From assembly GCA_016521575.1 (NCBI GenBank), contig JAEKDP010000001.1:894962-958961 (forward strand): a stretch of 64,000 nt of DNA, in the 5' to 3' direction. The first letter of the stretch is position 1. Each line of letters begins with the position of its first letter. The notes under the pieces are model-generated. The model was not told the DNA's origin and made no database searches. It worked only from the letters and a program-made list of their open reading frames with translations. Below, one piece after another: positions 35,282 to 43,275 of this stretch. This DNA is from Rhodobacteraceae bacterium F11138. GTDB taxonomy: Bacteria > Pseudomonadota > Alphaproteobacteria > Rhodobacterales > Rhodobacteraceae. Both the position numbers and the translations under genes were made by a program.

Positions 35282-36526
35282 ATGGCCACCATTTCACCGA
35301 CCACGCAATTCCTGTCCCCACCTGCGCCGCAGGTCGTGGCGGGGACTCAGCGCGACCCACGGCTGGATTTTTATCGTGGCATCGCGATGTTCATCATTCT
35401 GGTCGCCCATATACCGTTCAACCCCTGGAGCGGATGGATCCCGGCGCGGTTCGGCTGGTCCGATGCGACCGAGATTTTCGTGTTCTGTTCAGGCATGGCA
35501 TCGGCCATTGCGTTTGGCGGCTCGTTCGCGCGCAGGGGCTGGGGGATGGGCGCGGCGCGGGTCATGTTCCGTGTCTGGCAGGTCTACTGGGCGCATATCG
35601 GGCTGTTCTTTTTCGTCGCCATGATGATGGCTGCACTGGATCTGTATGGCGGGTTCGAGAAAAGCTATGTCGACGCGCTGAACCTGGGCCATTTTTTCAA
35701 GGACCCGATGACGCAGATCGTCGGAATGTTCACCCTGACCTATGTGCCGAACTATTTTGACATCTTGCCAATGTATCTTGTGGTGCTGGCCATGATGCCG
35801 CTGTTCATGGGGCTGGCGCAGATCGATTTGCGCCTGGTCGCCGGGGTCTGTCTGTTGATCTGGTTGGCGGCAACTCTGAACCTGTTGTCCCTGCCGGCTG
35901 AATCCTGGTCCGACCGGCGTTGGTTTTTCAACCCGTTTGGCTGGCAATTGCTGTTCTTTACCGGCTTTGCCTTGATGCGCGGCTGGTTGCCCGCGCCGCC
36001 GGTATCGCGATTGCTGGCTTTGGGCTGTGCGGCGTTTCTGATCCTGACGGCGCCATTCGGATCGTGGAAGGTATTCAACTGGATCCATGACGGCTCTCCG
36101 GCGCTGGGCGAAACACTGCGCAACGCCTGGTCTTTGTTGCGCGCGCAGGAAGACATCACCGGGTTCAGTCTGCGCGACAAGACCAACTTCGGGGTGCTGC
36201 GGTATCTGCATTTTCTGGCGTTGGCCTATCTGGCGTGGATCGCCGCCGGAGAGGGGGGCAGACGTTTGCGGGCGACGGGCACGGGGGCGGTTGCGTCTGT
36301 GTGGCGACTGGTTCTGAAAATCATCACCAAGGTTGGTCAGCAATCGTTGGCGGTGTTTGTGTTCTCGATGGCGATTGCCCGCCTGTTGGGCTGTGTTCTG
36401 GACCAGATCGGGCGAAGTTCCGCCACCGTTCTGGCGGTCAATCTGATGGGCTTTGCAATGATCATTTCGGTTGCCTATATCGCTGCGTGGTTCAAGTCGC
36501 AGCCATGGCGGAGCAAACGTACATGA
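35282..36526 (+). CDS. opgC: OpgC membrane protein (glucan succinyltransferase family)
   Basis: A 414-residue polytopic membrane protein with about ten helices. The N-terminus of the acyltransferase-like OpgC family is clear: RDPRLDFYRGIAMFIILVAHIP, then WIPARFGWSDATEIFVFCSGMASA. OpgC transfers succinyl groups onto osmoregulated periplasmic glucans. Start at 35282 has AGGA seven bases upstream; a GTG at 35255 would add nine residues. The stop overlaps opgG (ATGA). It leads the opgC-opgG-opgH operon, so modification and synthesis are co-expressed. Confidence 0.92.
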   Translation: MATISPTTQFLSPPAPQVVAGTQRDPRLDFYRGIAMFIILVAHIPFNPWSGWIPARFGWSDATEIFVFCSGMASAIAFGGSFARRGWGMGAARVMFRVWQVYWAHIGLFFFVAMMMAALDLYGGFEKSYVDALNLGHFFKDPMTQIVGMFTLTYVPNYFDILPMYLVVLAMMPLFMGLAQIDLRLVAGVCLLIWLAATLNLLSLPAESWSDRRWFFNPFGWQLLFFTGFALMRGWLPAPPVSRLLALGCAAFLILTAPFGSWKVFNWIHDGSPALGETLRNAWSLLRAQEDITGFSLRDKTNFGVLRYLHFLALAYLAWIAAGEGGRRLRATGTGAVASVWRLVLKIITKVGQQSLAVFVFSMAIARLLGCVLDQIGRSSATVLAVNLMGFAMIISVAYIAAWFKSQPWRSKRT

Positions 36527-38025
36527 CATTGACAAGACGTCATTTTTTGGCAGCCACATCGGCCTTTGCGCTGGCGCGGCCCGCGGGTGCCGACGTGTCG
36601 GGGTCCGCTTTTGGACAGGCGGATGTCATCGCCCTTGCCCAGGCACGGGCCGAAGCGGATTTCGAGCACCGCCAAACGGTACCTCAGGCCTGGCGGGACC
36701 TGACATATGAACAGTACAAACTGATCCGGTTTCGTCCCCAGGCGGCGCTTTGGCATGGCAGCGACAGACCTTTCAATGTCGATTTTTTCACGCCGGGGCC
36801 GTATTTCCCGCGTCCGGTCAAGGTCGATACGGTCGAGAACGGAATGGCGCATCCGGTGCCTTTCGACATGGCGATGTTCGAGCAATCCGACGCTGTACCG
36901 CCGTTGCCGGTTGACGACACGCTGGGTTTCTCCGGGCTGCGGTTGCGCACCGAAATGCACCGCCCGGGCCAGACCGACGAGTTCTGTGTTTTTCAGGGGG
37001 CCAGCTATTTCCGCGCCATCGGGCTGGATCAGATCTATGGGCTGTCCGCCCGGGGGCTTGCCCTGCGCACCGCAGAACCCGAAGGCGAGGAATTCCCCGA
37101 TTTCGTCCGGTTCTGGCTGGAGCGTCCCGAACCGGGGCAGCGCAGCATGGTGGTTCACGCCCTGATGGACAGTCCCAGCGTCACCGGGGCCTACAGGTTT
37201 GAAATCACTCCGGGGCCGGCGTGTATCATGGACGTCGAAGCCACGCTGTTCGCCCGGCAGGAATTGGACCATGTGGGGTTCGGTGCGTTGACCAGCATGT
37301 TCCTGTTTGACGAAACCAACCGCAACAGGTTCGATGATTTCCGCCCGGCGGTGCATGACAGTGACGGGCTGATGATCCTGAATGGCGCGGGCGAGGTGCT
37401 GTGGCGTCCGCTGGCCAACCCGAAGCAACTGCAGATCTCGTCGTTCATCGATTCCGCGTCACGCGGGTTCGGCTTGATGCAGCGGGCGCGCAAACTGTCG
37501 GATTTCGCCGATCTTGAGGCGCATTATCACCGCCGCCCCGGCCTGTGGGTCGAACCGCGCGGGGATTGGGGCAAGGGGGCCGTGACGCTGGTCGAAATCC
37601 CGGCAGATCGCGAAATCTATGACAATATCGTTGCATACTGGCGCCCCGCGACGCCCTATGCGGCGGGCGAACGCATTGATTTGTCCTATCGTCTGAGCTG
37701 GGGTGTGCAGGCCCCGGTGGCGGTCAGCTATCCACGGGTGCTGAATACGCGGATGGGGCAAGGGTTTGACGGCAACCGCGTGGTGACGGTGGATTTCGAG
37801 GCCGACCCGCTGTTTGACGACGGCCCCGACGCGCTGCAGATCCATGTCAGTTCACCGCAGCTTGAAACCACCCCCGGCGTCCTGCAACGCAACCCGCAAA
37901 CCGGCGGATTGCGTCTGGCCTTCGGGTTTGATCCGGGTGATCGCGAACTGGTCGAACTGCGCGCGCAACTGCGCAAGAACGGGCAGAGGGCCAGCGAAAC
38001 CTGGCTGTACCGATGGACGGCATGA
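36523..38025 (+). CDS. opgG: Periplasmic glucan biosynthesis protein OpgG
   Basis: A 500-residue exported protein of the MdoG/OpgG family. The N-terminus LTRRHFLAATSAFALA is a Tat-type signal (twin Arg followed by hydrophobic stretch). Family blocks follow: ALWHGSDRPFNVDFFTPGPYF, FQGASYFRAIGLDQIYGLSARGLALRT, EFPDFVRFWLERP and the C-terminal immunoglobulin-like part with LSYRLSW. OpgG acts in the periplasm on glucan backbones released by OpgH. It overlaps opgC by four bases and opgH by four. Confidence 0.95.
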   Translation: MTLTRRHFLAATSAFALARPAGADVSGSAFGQADVIALAQARAEADFEHRQTVPQAWRDLTYEQYKLIRFRPQAALWHGSDRPFNVDFFTPGPYFPRPVKVDTVENGMAHPVPFDMAMFEQSDAVPPLPVDDTLGFSGLRLRTEMHRPGQTDEFCVFQGASYFRAIGLDQIYGLSARGLALRTAEPEGEEFPDFVRFWLERPEPGQRSMVVHALMDSPSVTGAYRFEITPGPACIMDVEATLFARQELDHVGFGALTSMFLFDETNRNRFDDFRPAVHDSDGLMILNGAGEVLWRPLANPKQLQISSFIDSASRGFGLMQRARKLSDFADLEAHYHRRPGLWVEPRGDWGKGAVTLVEIPADREIYDNIVAYWRPATPYAAGERIDLSYRLSWGVQAPVAVSYPRVLNTRMGQGFDGNRVVTVDFEADPLFDDGPDALQIHVSSPQLETTPGVLQRNPQTGGLRLAFGFDPGDRELVELRAQLRKNGQRASETWLYRWTA

Positions 38026-39899
38026 CATCCGAACTGCATATCATGCCGCCGCGCGCACCGATGGCGATGCCGGTACAGGATTTCGACGCGGATTTTCGCG
38101 ATCGGCGCGCGCCGGGCACGGTTTCGGTGCGGGGGATCTGGCTGGTGCGGGCGCTGGCGTTCGGACCGGCTGTTCTGGCGACGCTGGGGCTGACCTGGGT
38201 GATGCTCGGCTGGTTTGACGACGCAGGGCTGAGCGCGGTCGAACTGATGCTGCTGGTGCTGATCTGTTTCAATTTCTTCTGGATCGCCTTCACGGTCAGC
38301 ACCGTGGCGGTCGGGCTGGTGTCGTTGTCCAGGCGGCGCGGAACACGTCTGCGCCCCGCCCGGTCAAGCCCTCTGAAGGTCGCGCTGCTGATGCCGATCT
38401 ACAACGAGGTTCCGTGGTATGTCCTGGGCAATGCGCGCTCGATGCTGGAAGAACTGCGCGCCCATGGCGGCGGGCATGAGTATACTATGTTCATTCTCAG
38501 CGATACGCAGGATGATGCCATCGCGGCGCAGGAACAGGAAAGCGTTCTGGCCTTGCGGGCATCGCTGTCGCCGGGGCTGAAACTGTATTATCGCCGCCGC
38601 GAACGCAACACGGACCGCAAGGTGGGCAACATCGCCGATTGGGTGGCCAACTGGGGGGCGGAGTATCCAGCCATGTTGGTGCTGGATGCGGACAGTCTGA
38701 TGACGGGGCGCGCGATCCTGCGGCTGACCGATGCGCTGGCCGCCGAGCCGGGCGCAGGGCTGATCCAGAGCTTTCCGCAGCTGATCGGGGCGCAATCGGT
38801 GTTCGCGCGGATGCAGCAATTCGCCAATGGCGTCTATGGCGCTGCGCTGGCCGAAGGCGTGGCGCGCTGGTGCGGGCAGGACGGGAACTATTGGGGCCAT
38901 AACGCGATCATCCGCACCAGGGCATTCGCCGCCTGCGCGGGGCTGCCGCATCTGCGCACATGGCGCGGTCGGGACCGCCTGATCATGAGCCACGATTTCG
39001 TGGAAGCCGGGTTGCTGCGCCGCGCCGGCTGGGGGGTTCGGTTCCTGCCGCGCATCCGGGGCAGTTACGAAGAAACGCCGCAGACCCTGGTGGATCACAT
39101 CCTGCGCGACCGGCGCTGGTGTCAGGGCAATTTGCAGCACCTGAATCTATTGTGGTCGCGCGGGTTTCGGTCGATCAGCCGATTTCACATGCTCCATGGC
39201 GCGATCGGCTATCTGATGTCGCCGCTGTGGTTCGCGCTGTTGGTGATGTGGGCGTTGATCGGCGTGGGGGAAGACGCAAGCCTGCTGACCTATTTCAGCG
39301 AAGCCAATCCGTTGATGCCGACCTGGCCGGAAATGAGCGAGGGCAGGCATGTGCTGGTGGTTGTGCTGATGTACGCCATGTTGCTGCTGCCGAAACTGAT
39401 GGGCATTGCGGCGCTGCCGTTGACCGGGACGCGCTTTCGGGATTTCGGCGGCGGTTGGCGGTTTGCGCTGTCCTTCTTGTCCGAAGTGGTTCTGTCGGTT
39501 CTCTATGCGCCGATCCTGATGGTCCAGCAGATGGTTGCGGTGTTCCGCACCTGGCTGGGGCTGCAACAGGGCTGGTCTCCGCAGGCCCGCGCGGGCGGGC
39601 GGTATGGGATGGGCATGCTGTTGAAATGCCACGCGCTGGAAACGATCAGCGGCGGGATGCTGATGTCGGGCATTCTGGCCGGGATGGTATCGCCATGGCT
39701 GTTGCCGATTGCGGTCAGCCTGCTTTGTGCCGTGCCGCTTTCCGCTCTCAGCGGGTTTAAGATGGCGGGATGGGCCGGGGGGTGGATGGGCACGCGTGAA
39801 GTCTATCGCGAGCCTTTGATCACCCGCGCCGCGCGGCATTATCGCAATGAACTGAAATCCGTGCTGGACAGCCGCGCCGCGCCCACACCGGCCGAGTGA
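38022..39899 (+). CDS. opgH: Glucan biosynthesis glucosyltransferase OpgH
   Basis: A 625-residue inner-membrane GT2 glycosyltransferase. Two N-terminal helices precede the catalytic domain, which has VALLMPIYNEVPWYV, DADSLMTG (DxD), SHDFVEAGLLRR and the RRWCQGNLQHL box. Four or more C-terminal helices form the export channel. It polymerises UDP-glucose into the linear beta-1,2-glucan backbone. Start taken at 38022, in the ATGA overlap with opgG; the ATG at 38013 has no ribosome binding site. It ends the operon and lacks the long N-terminal cytoplasmic region of enterobacterial OpgH. Confidence 0.94.
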   Translation: MTSELHIMPPRAPMAMPVQDFDADFRDRRAPGTVSVRGIWLVRALAFGPAVLATLGLTWVMLGWFDDAGLSAVELMLLVLICFNFFWIAFTVSTVAVGLVSLSRRRGTRLRPARSSPLKVALLMPIYNEVPWYVLGNARSMLEELRAHGGGHEYTMFILSDTQDDAIAAQEQESVLALRASLSPGLKLYYRRRERNTDRKVGNIADWVANWGAEYPAMLVLDADSLMTGRAILRLTDALAAEPGAGLIQSFPQLIGAQSVFARMQQFANGVYGAALAEGVARWCGQDGNYWGHNAIIRTRAFAACAGLPHLRTWRGRDRLIMSHDFVEAGLLRRAGWGVRFLPRIRGSYEETPQTLVDHILRDRRWCQGNLQHLNLLWSRGFRSISRFHMLHGAIGYLMSPLWFALLVMWALIGVGEDASLLTYFSEANPLMPTWPEMSEGRHVLVVVLMYAMLLLPKLMGIAALPLTGTRFRDFGGGWRFALSFLSEVVLSVLYAPILMVQQMVAVFRTWLGLQQGWSPQARAGGRYGMGMLLKCHALETISGGMLMSGILAGMVSPWLLPIAVSLLCAVPLSALSGFKMAGWAGGWMGTREVYREPLITRAARHYRNELKSVLDSRAAPTPAE

Positions 39900-39946
39900 T
39901 CAGGGCCCGCGCAGCCCTGCCAGTTGCCCATGAAACCGCCGGGCTG

Positions 39947-40432
39947 TCAGTTCTCGGTCTCGGGATGGCGCCGAACAGGCAGACCGGCGGCCAGCCAACC
40001 GGCCCCGGCGGATGAGCCCAGCAGACCTGCGGGAACGTCGATCACGTTGGTGAACCCGGCCTGGGTCAGCTCGCTGGCCAGCCGCGCCGACCGCACTCCG
40101 CGTGCGCAGATCAACCCGATCGGTCGCGTTGGATCGGCCCCCGCCAGCCTGAGCAACGCCGGGACGAAATCGTCGCGGCGCATGTCGATCGGATGCGCGC
40201 CTTCGGGCACGCCGGTGTCGCGCCATTCCTCGGGGCGGCGAATGTCGATCAGCAGCAAATGACCTTCCTGCGCCATCTCATGCGCCTGGGTCACGCCGAG
40301 CGCGTCCCCTGTGGGCGCGGGCGTATTCCGGAACTCGCGATAGGCGAAGACACCGGCCAGCGCCATCGCAAAGCCCAGAAAGACGACCGTGCGCCGGTCG
40401 GGTCGGGTTCCGTTGTTTTCGTTCGTCGTCAT
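39947..40432 (-). CDS. Membrane-anchored rhodanese-like protein
   Basis: A 161-residue protein with one N-terminal transmembrane helix (residues about 14-31) and a rhodanese domain: LLLIDIRRPEEWRDTGVPEGA, then active-site Cys109 in GLICARGVRSARLA. It faces the periplasm if the helix is an uncleaved signal anchor. It would bind persulfide sulfur; partner unknown. The substrate loop CARGVRS has the six-residue length of sulfurtransferases. It converges on opgH with 47 bp between. Confidence 0.88.
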   Translation of the reverse strand: MTTNENNGTRPDRRTVVFLGFAMALAGVFAYREFRNTPAPTGDALGVTQAHEMAQEGHLLLIDIRRPEEWRDTGVPEGAHPIDMRRDDFVPALLRLAGADPTRPIGLICARGVRSARLASELTQAGFTNVIDVPAGLLGSSAGAGWLAAGLPVRRHPETEN

Positions 40433-40713
40433 CCTGCGTTCCGATGATTGTGTGGCGTCGGATCATCGGTGCCACGAAACACGGTTTTGAAGCTGTTTGC
40501 CATAGGCAAGAGCGATCCGGCCAGGGTTCAAACCGCCGTCAGGGAGGGGCATACGAAGTTCCGGGCAGGCGATTGTCGTGAATCTGTGCAGAACCAATGG
40601 GTTCCGGTGTACAAAGATGACAGTTTTTTTTACTATCAATCGAATCGTAAAACAAGAACGGCCAGTGCCAGTGATTATCACGGCTGCGGCTGCCGACAGG
40701 GTGGGGGCTTCGG
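40433..40713. other. 281-bp promoter region of the rhodanese gene and the mrp operon
   Basis: No gene is supported. An AT-rich tract with eight T's and downstream TATCAATCGAATCG (about 40620-40650) is likely to contain the mrp operon promoter, but I cannot assign -35 and -10 with confidence. Confidence 0.35.
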
Positions 40714-41199
40714 GTGCGAATAATCGGGACATCAGTTGTGCTTGCCGGCCTTTGGCTGCTGATGTCCGGCGTCTACAAACCGCTGGTGGTCGGGCTTGGG
40801 GCCGCCTCGGTCATTCTGGTGGTCTATGTCATCAGACGCATGGACCGGGTGGATGGCGACCGCGTTGAAATCCAGTTGAAGCCCTTGGCTGCCGTGATGT
40901 ATTTTTTCTGGCTGTTGGGCGAAATCGCCAAATCCAGCTGGGCCGTGACGCGCATCATCCTGTCCCCGCGGATGCCGATGGCGCCGCATCTGTTTTCAGT
41001 GCCGCATACGCAACGCACCGATCTGGGGCAGGTGATTTTTGCCAATTCGATCACATTGACTCCCGGAACGCTGACGGTTGAAACCGACCTGGGCTATTTT
41101 CTGGTGCATGCTCTGGCCCATGCGCCCGAGGACATGGACGCCCTGGCGGACATGGATGCCCGCGTCAGTGCTCTTGAAACCCTGCAGCAGGAGGCGTGA
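40714..41199 (+). CDS. mrpE: Monovalent cation/proton antiporter subunit E
   Basis: A 161-residue MrpE/MnhE with a GTG start. Two N-terminal helices (LAGLWLLMSGVYKPLVVGLG and SVILVVYVI) precede the conserved region EIAKSSWAVTRIILSP and FANSITLTPGTLTVE, which contains the family TLTPGT motif. First gene of a ten-gene operon E-F-G-DUF4040-B-C-D-D-hyp-D. Overlaps mrpF by one base (TGATG). MrpE is a peripheral-interface subunit needed for antiport. Confidence 0.92.
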   Translation: MRIIGTSVVLAGLWLLMSGVYKPLVVGLGAASVILVVYVIRRMDRVDGDRVEIQLKPLAAVMYFFWLLGEIAKSSWAVTRIILSPRMPMAPHLFSVPHTQRTDLGQVIFANSITLTPGTLTVETDLGYFLVHALAHAPEDMDALADMDARVSALETLQQEA

Positions 41200-41486
41200 T
41201 GTTCGTTCTGGCTGTCATTGCCCTTTTCATTGCCATGGTGCTGGTCCTGATCCGTCTGTTCGCGGGGCCGTCGCTGTATGACCGGGTTCTGGCGCTCAAT
41301 TCGTTCGGGACGCATACGGTGCTGTTCATCGGGGTGGTCGGGTTTCTTGCCGGGCGTCCTGATTTTCTGGATATTGCGCTGCTTTATGCGCTGATCAATT
41401 TTGTCGGCACGATCGCGATCCTGAAATTTTTCCGCTATCGCGCGATTGGCGATGTGCGCCGCGAAATTGCCGAGACGGACGGGTGA
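41199..41486 (+). CDS. mrpF: Monovalent cation/proton antiporter subunit F
   Basis: A 95-residue three-helix MrpF/MnhF with the family segment RLFAGPSLYDRVLALNSFGTH (residues about 20-40) holding the conserved GPxxxDRVLA, then GFLAGRPDFLDIALLYALINFVG. The start at 41199 overlaps the mrpE stop. MrpF lies at the cation path in Mrp complexes. Downstream mrpG begins four bases after the stop. Confidence 0.93.
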   Translation: MFVLAVIALFIAMVLVLIRLFAGPSLYDRVLALNSFGTHTVLFIGVVGFLAGRPDFLDIALLYALINFVGTIAILKFFRYRAIGDVRREIAETDG

Positions 41487-41490
41487 CGCC

Positions 41491-41850
41491 ATGCAGACTG
41501 TGATAGACATCCTGAGCTGGATCTTCATCATCGGCGGATCGTTCTTCTCGATCGTCGGGGCCGTCGGGTTGATCCGGTTTCCGGACTTCTGGTCCCGGCT
41601 GCATGCGGTTTCGGTCACGGACAGCGCGGGGGTCATCCTGTTGCTGGCCGGAATGGCCTTGCAGGCGGGTTTGACGCTTGTGACGGTCAAACTGTTCATC
41701 ATCCTGGCGTTTCTGTTCGTCACCGGCCCGACATCGACCCATGCGGTGGCCAACGCGGCATTGGTGTCGGGGCTGAAACCGAAATCATCCGTGGCACGCG
41801 ACGATGATGGCGACACGGACGCAAACGACGACAAGGCAGGCCCGTCATAG
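41491..41850 (+). CDS. mrpG: Monovalent cation/proton antiporter subunit G
   Basis: A 119-residue three-helix MrpG/MnhG: FIIGGSFFSIVGAVGLIRFPDFWSRLHA with the conserved GxxRFPDxxxRLHA box, then DSAGVILLLAGM and a hydrophilic acidic tail (RDDDGDTDANDDK). The stop TAG sits in ATAG, where the next gene's reading frame appears to begin. The small MrpG stabilises the complex with E and F. Confidence 0.93.
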   Translation: MQTVIDILSWIFIIGGSFFSIVGAVGLIRFPDFWSRLHAVSVTDSAGVILLLAGMALQAGLTLVTVKLFIILAFLFVTGPTSTHAVANAALVSGLKPKSSVARDDDGDTDANDDKAGPS

Positions 41851-41885
41851 AGACCTTTATCAACATCACCCTGTTCACCCTGCTG

Positions 41886-42398
41886 GTGGCGACCGCGCTG
41901 GCGGTCGTGCGCGCGCAAAGCCTGTTCGCCACGGCCATGCTGTCGGGCGTGTTCAGCTTGTTGTCGGCCCTGTTGCTGGTGGTGCTGGACGCGGTCGATG
42001 TCGCCTTTACCGAGGCGGCCGTCGGTGCCGGCATCTCGACCGTTCTGATGCTGGGCACGCTGGCGCTGACCCGGCGGTTCGAGAGCCCCCCGTCGCATTC
42101 CCCGGTTCTGCCCCTGTTCGTGGTTCTGGTGACCGGCGCGGCGCTGATCTATGGCACGCTTGACATGCCGAACTTCGGCTCTGCGACCGCGCCCGCACAG
42201 GTGCATGTGGGGCCGGATTACATCGAGCGCAGTGTCGAGGAAATCGATGTTCCCAACATCGTGACCGCCATCCTGGCCAGCTATCGCGGGTTTGACACGC
42301 TGGGTGAAACCGCGGTGGTGTTCACGGCCGGCATCGGCGTGCTGCTGCTGCTCAGCGGACTGCGCCGCCGGCGCCGCGACAAGAAAGAGGATGTCTGA
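41886..42398 (+). CDS. DUF4040 protein, stand-alone equivalent of the MrpA C-terminal region
   Basis: An integral membrane protein with about five helices. The DUF4040 signature DAVDVAFTEAAVGAGISTVLML (Lys/Glu-bearing helix of MrpA C-terminus) is at residues about 37-58 from this start; the second half resembles MrpB. The first normal start codon is GTG at 41886, but the open frame upstream encodes a helix start (ETFINITLFTLL) that fits the family, entered from ATA at 41847. The true N-terminus is therefore probably longer. In canonical operons this region is fused to MrpA; here it is separate. Confidence 0.82.
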   Translation: MATALAVVRAQSLFATAMLSGVFSLLSALLLVVLDAVDVAFTEAAVGAGISTVLMLGTLALTRRFESPPSHSPVLPLFVVLVTGAALIYGTLDMPNFGSATAPAQVHVGPDYIERSVEEIDVPNIVTAILASYRGFDTLGETAVVFTAGIGVLLLLSGLRRRRRDKKEDV

Positions 42399-42838
42399 TG
42401 CGCCATCACCTGATCCTGCGTGTCATCACCAAGCTGTTGATCGGCACCATCATGCTGTTCGCGCTTTATGTGCAGTTCCATGGCGACTATTCGCCGGGCG
42501 GGGGCTTTCAGGCCGGGGTGATCATGGCCGTGGCCTTCATCATTTACGGGATCGTGTTCAGTCTTGATGACGTGCAGCGCGTCCTGCCGCCCTGGGTGGT
42601 GCACAAGATGGCGGCCGCGGGTGTGCTGATCTATGCGGGCACCGGGGTTTACAGCCTGTTCGCAGGTTATGCGTTCCTGGATTATGCCGCGCTCAGCCCG
42701 CATCACCCGGTGCATGGGCAGCATTATGGCATACTTCTGGTGGAACTGGGGGTGGGCGTCACCGTGACCGGCGTGATGGTGACGATCTATTATGCCTTCA
42801 CCTCGCGAACGCCGATCCTGGATGACGAGGCGTGGTAG
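42398..42838 (+). CDS. mrpB: Monovalent cation/proton antiporter subunit B (MnhB)
   Basis: A 146-residue four-helix MnhB/MrpB with the conserved YVQFHGDYSPGGGFQAGVIMA segment (residues about 24-44), GVLIYAGTGVYSLFAG and GILLVELGVGVTVTGVMV. Overlaps the DUF4040 gene by one base. It is part of the cation-translocating small-subunit group together with C, E, F and G. Confidence 0.94.
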   Translation: MRHHLILRVITKLLIGTIMLFALYVQFHGDYSPGGGFQAGVIMAVAFIIYGIVFSLDDVQRVLPPWVVHKMAAAGVLIYAGTGVYSLFAGYAFLDYAALSPHHPVHGQHYGILLVELGVGVTVTGVMVTIYYAFTSRTPILDDEAW

Positions 42839-42840
42839 AC

Positions 42841-43275
42841 ATGCAGGCATTTGACTGGGATTTCATCGTCGGCCATATGAATTACTGGCTGTTTATCGTC
42901 CTGATGATGACCGGCTTCTATATCGTCGTGGCCAAGGGCAACCTGGTCAAGAAGATCGTCGGTTTGAACATTTTCCAGACCGCCGTGTTCATGCTGTACA
43001 TCTCGATCGGCAAGGTTACCGGGGGCACTGCCCCGATCTTTCCGTTGGACATGGAGGTCGACCCGGCTGTCACCTATTCGAACCCGCTGCCGCACGTGCT
43101 GATCCTGACCGCGATTGTCGTCGGCGTGGCAACCACGTCGCTGGGTCTGGCGCTGATCGTGCGGATCCGCGAAGAATACGGCACCATCGAGGAAGACGAA
43201 CTGTTGAAGATCGAAAAGGAAATCGCCCTGCAGGACATCCGCCAGCATAGCGAAGTCATCGGCGAGCGCGGCTGA
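42841..43275 (+). CDS. mrpC: Monovalent cation/proton antiporter subunit C (NuoK-like)
   Basis: A 144-residue NuoK-like subunit with three helices: FIVLMMTGFYIVVAKGNLVKKIVGLNIFQTAVF with the conserved GLNIxQTAV region, PLPHVLILTAIVVGVATTSLGLAL, and an acidic tail EEDELLKIEKEI. The ATG at 42841 follows the mrpB stop; the GTG at 42832 overlaps it and is less likely. The stop overlaps the first mrpD (TGATG). Confidence 0.94.
   Translation: MQAFDWDFIVGHMNYWLFIVLMMTGFYIVVAKGNLVKKIVGLNIFQTAVFMLYISIGKVTGGTAPIFPLDMEVDPAVTYSNPLPHVLILTAIVVGVATTSLGLALIVRIREEYGTIEEDELLKIEKEIALQDIRQHSEVIGERG

Noticed and set aside
40448..40723. 91-codon plus-strand frame before mrpE
   Set aside because: Low-complexity, no motif, and it overlaps the mrpE start in another frame; the stretch is more likely the operon promoter.
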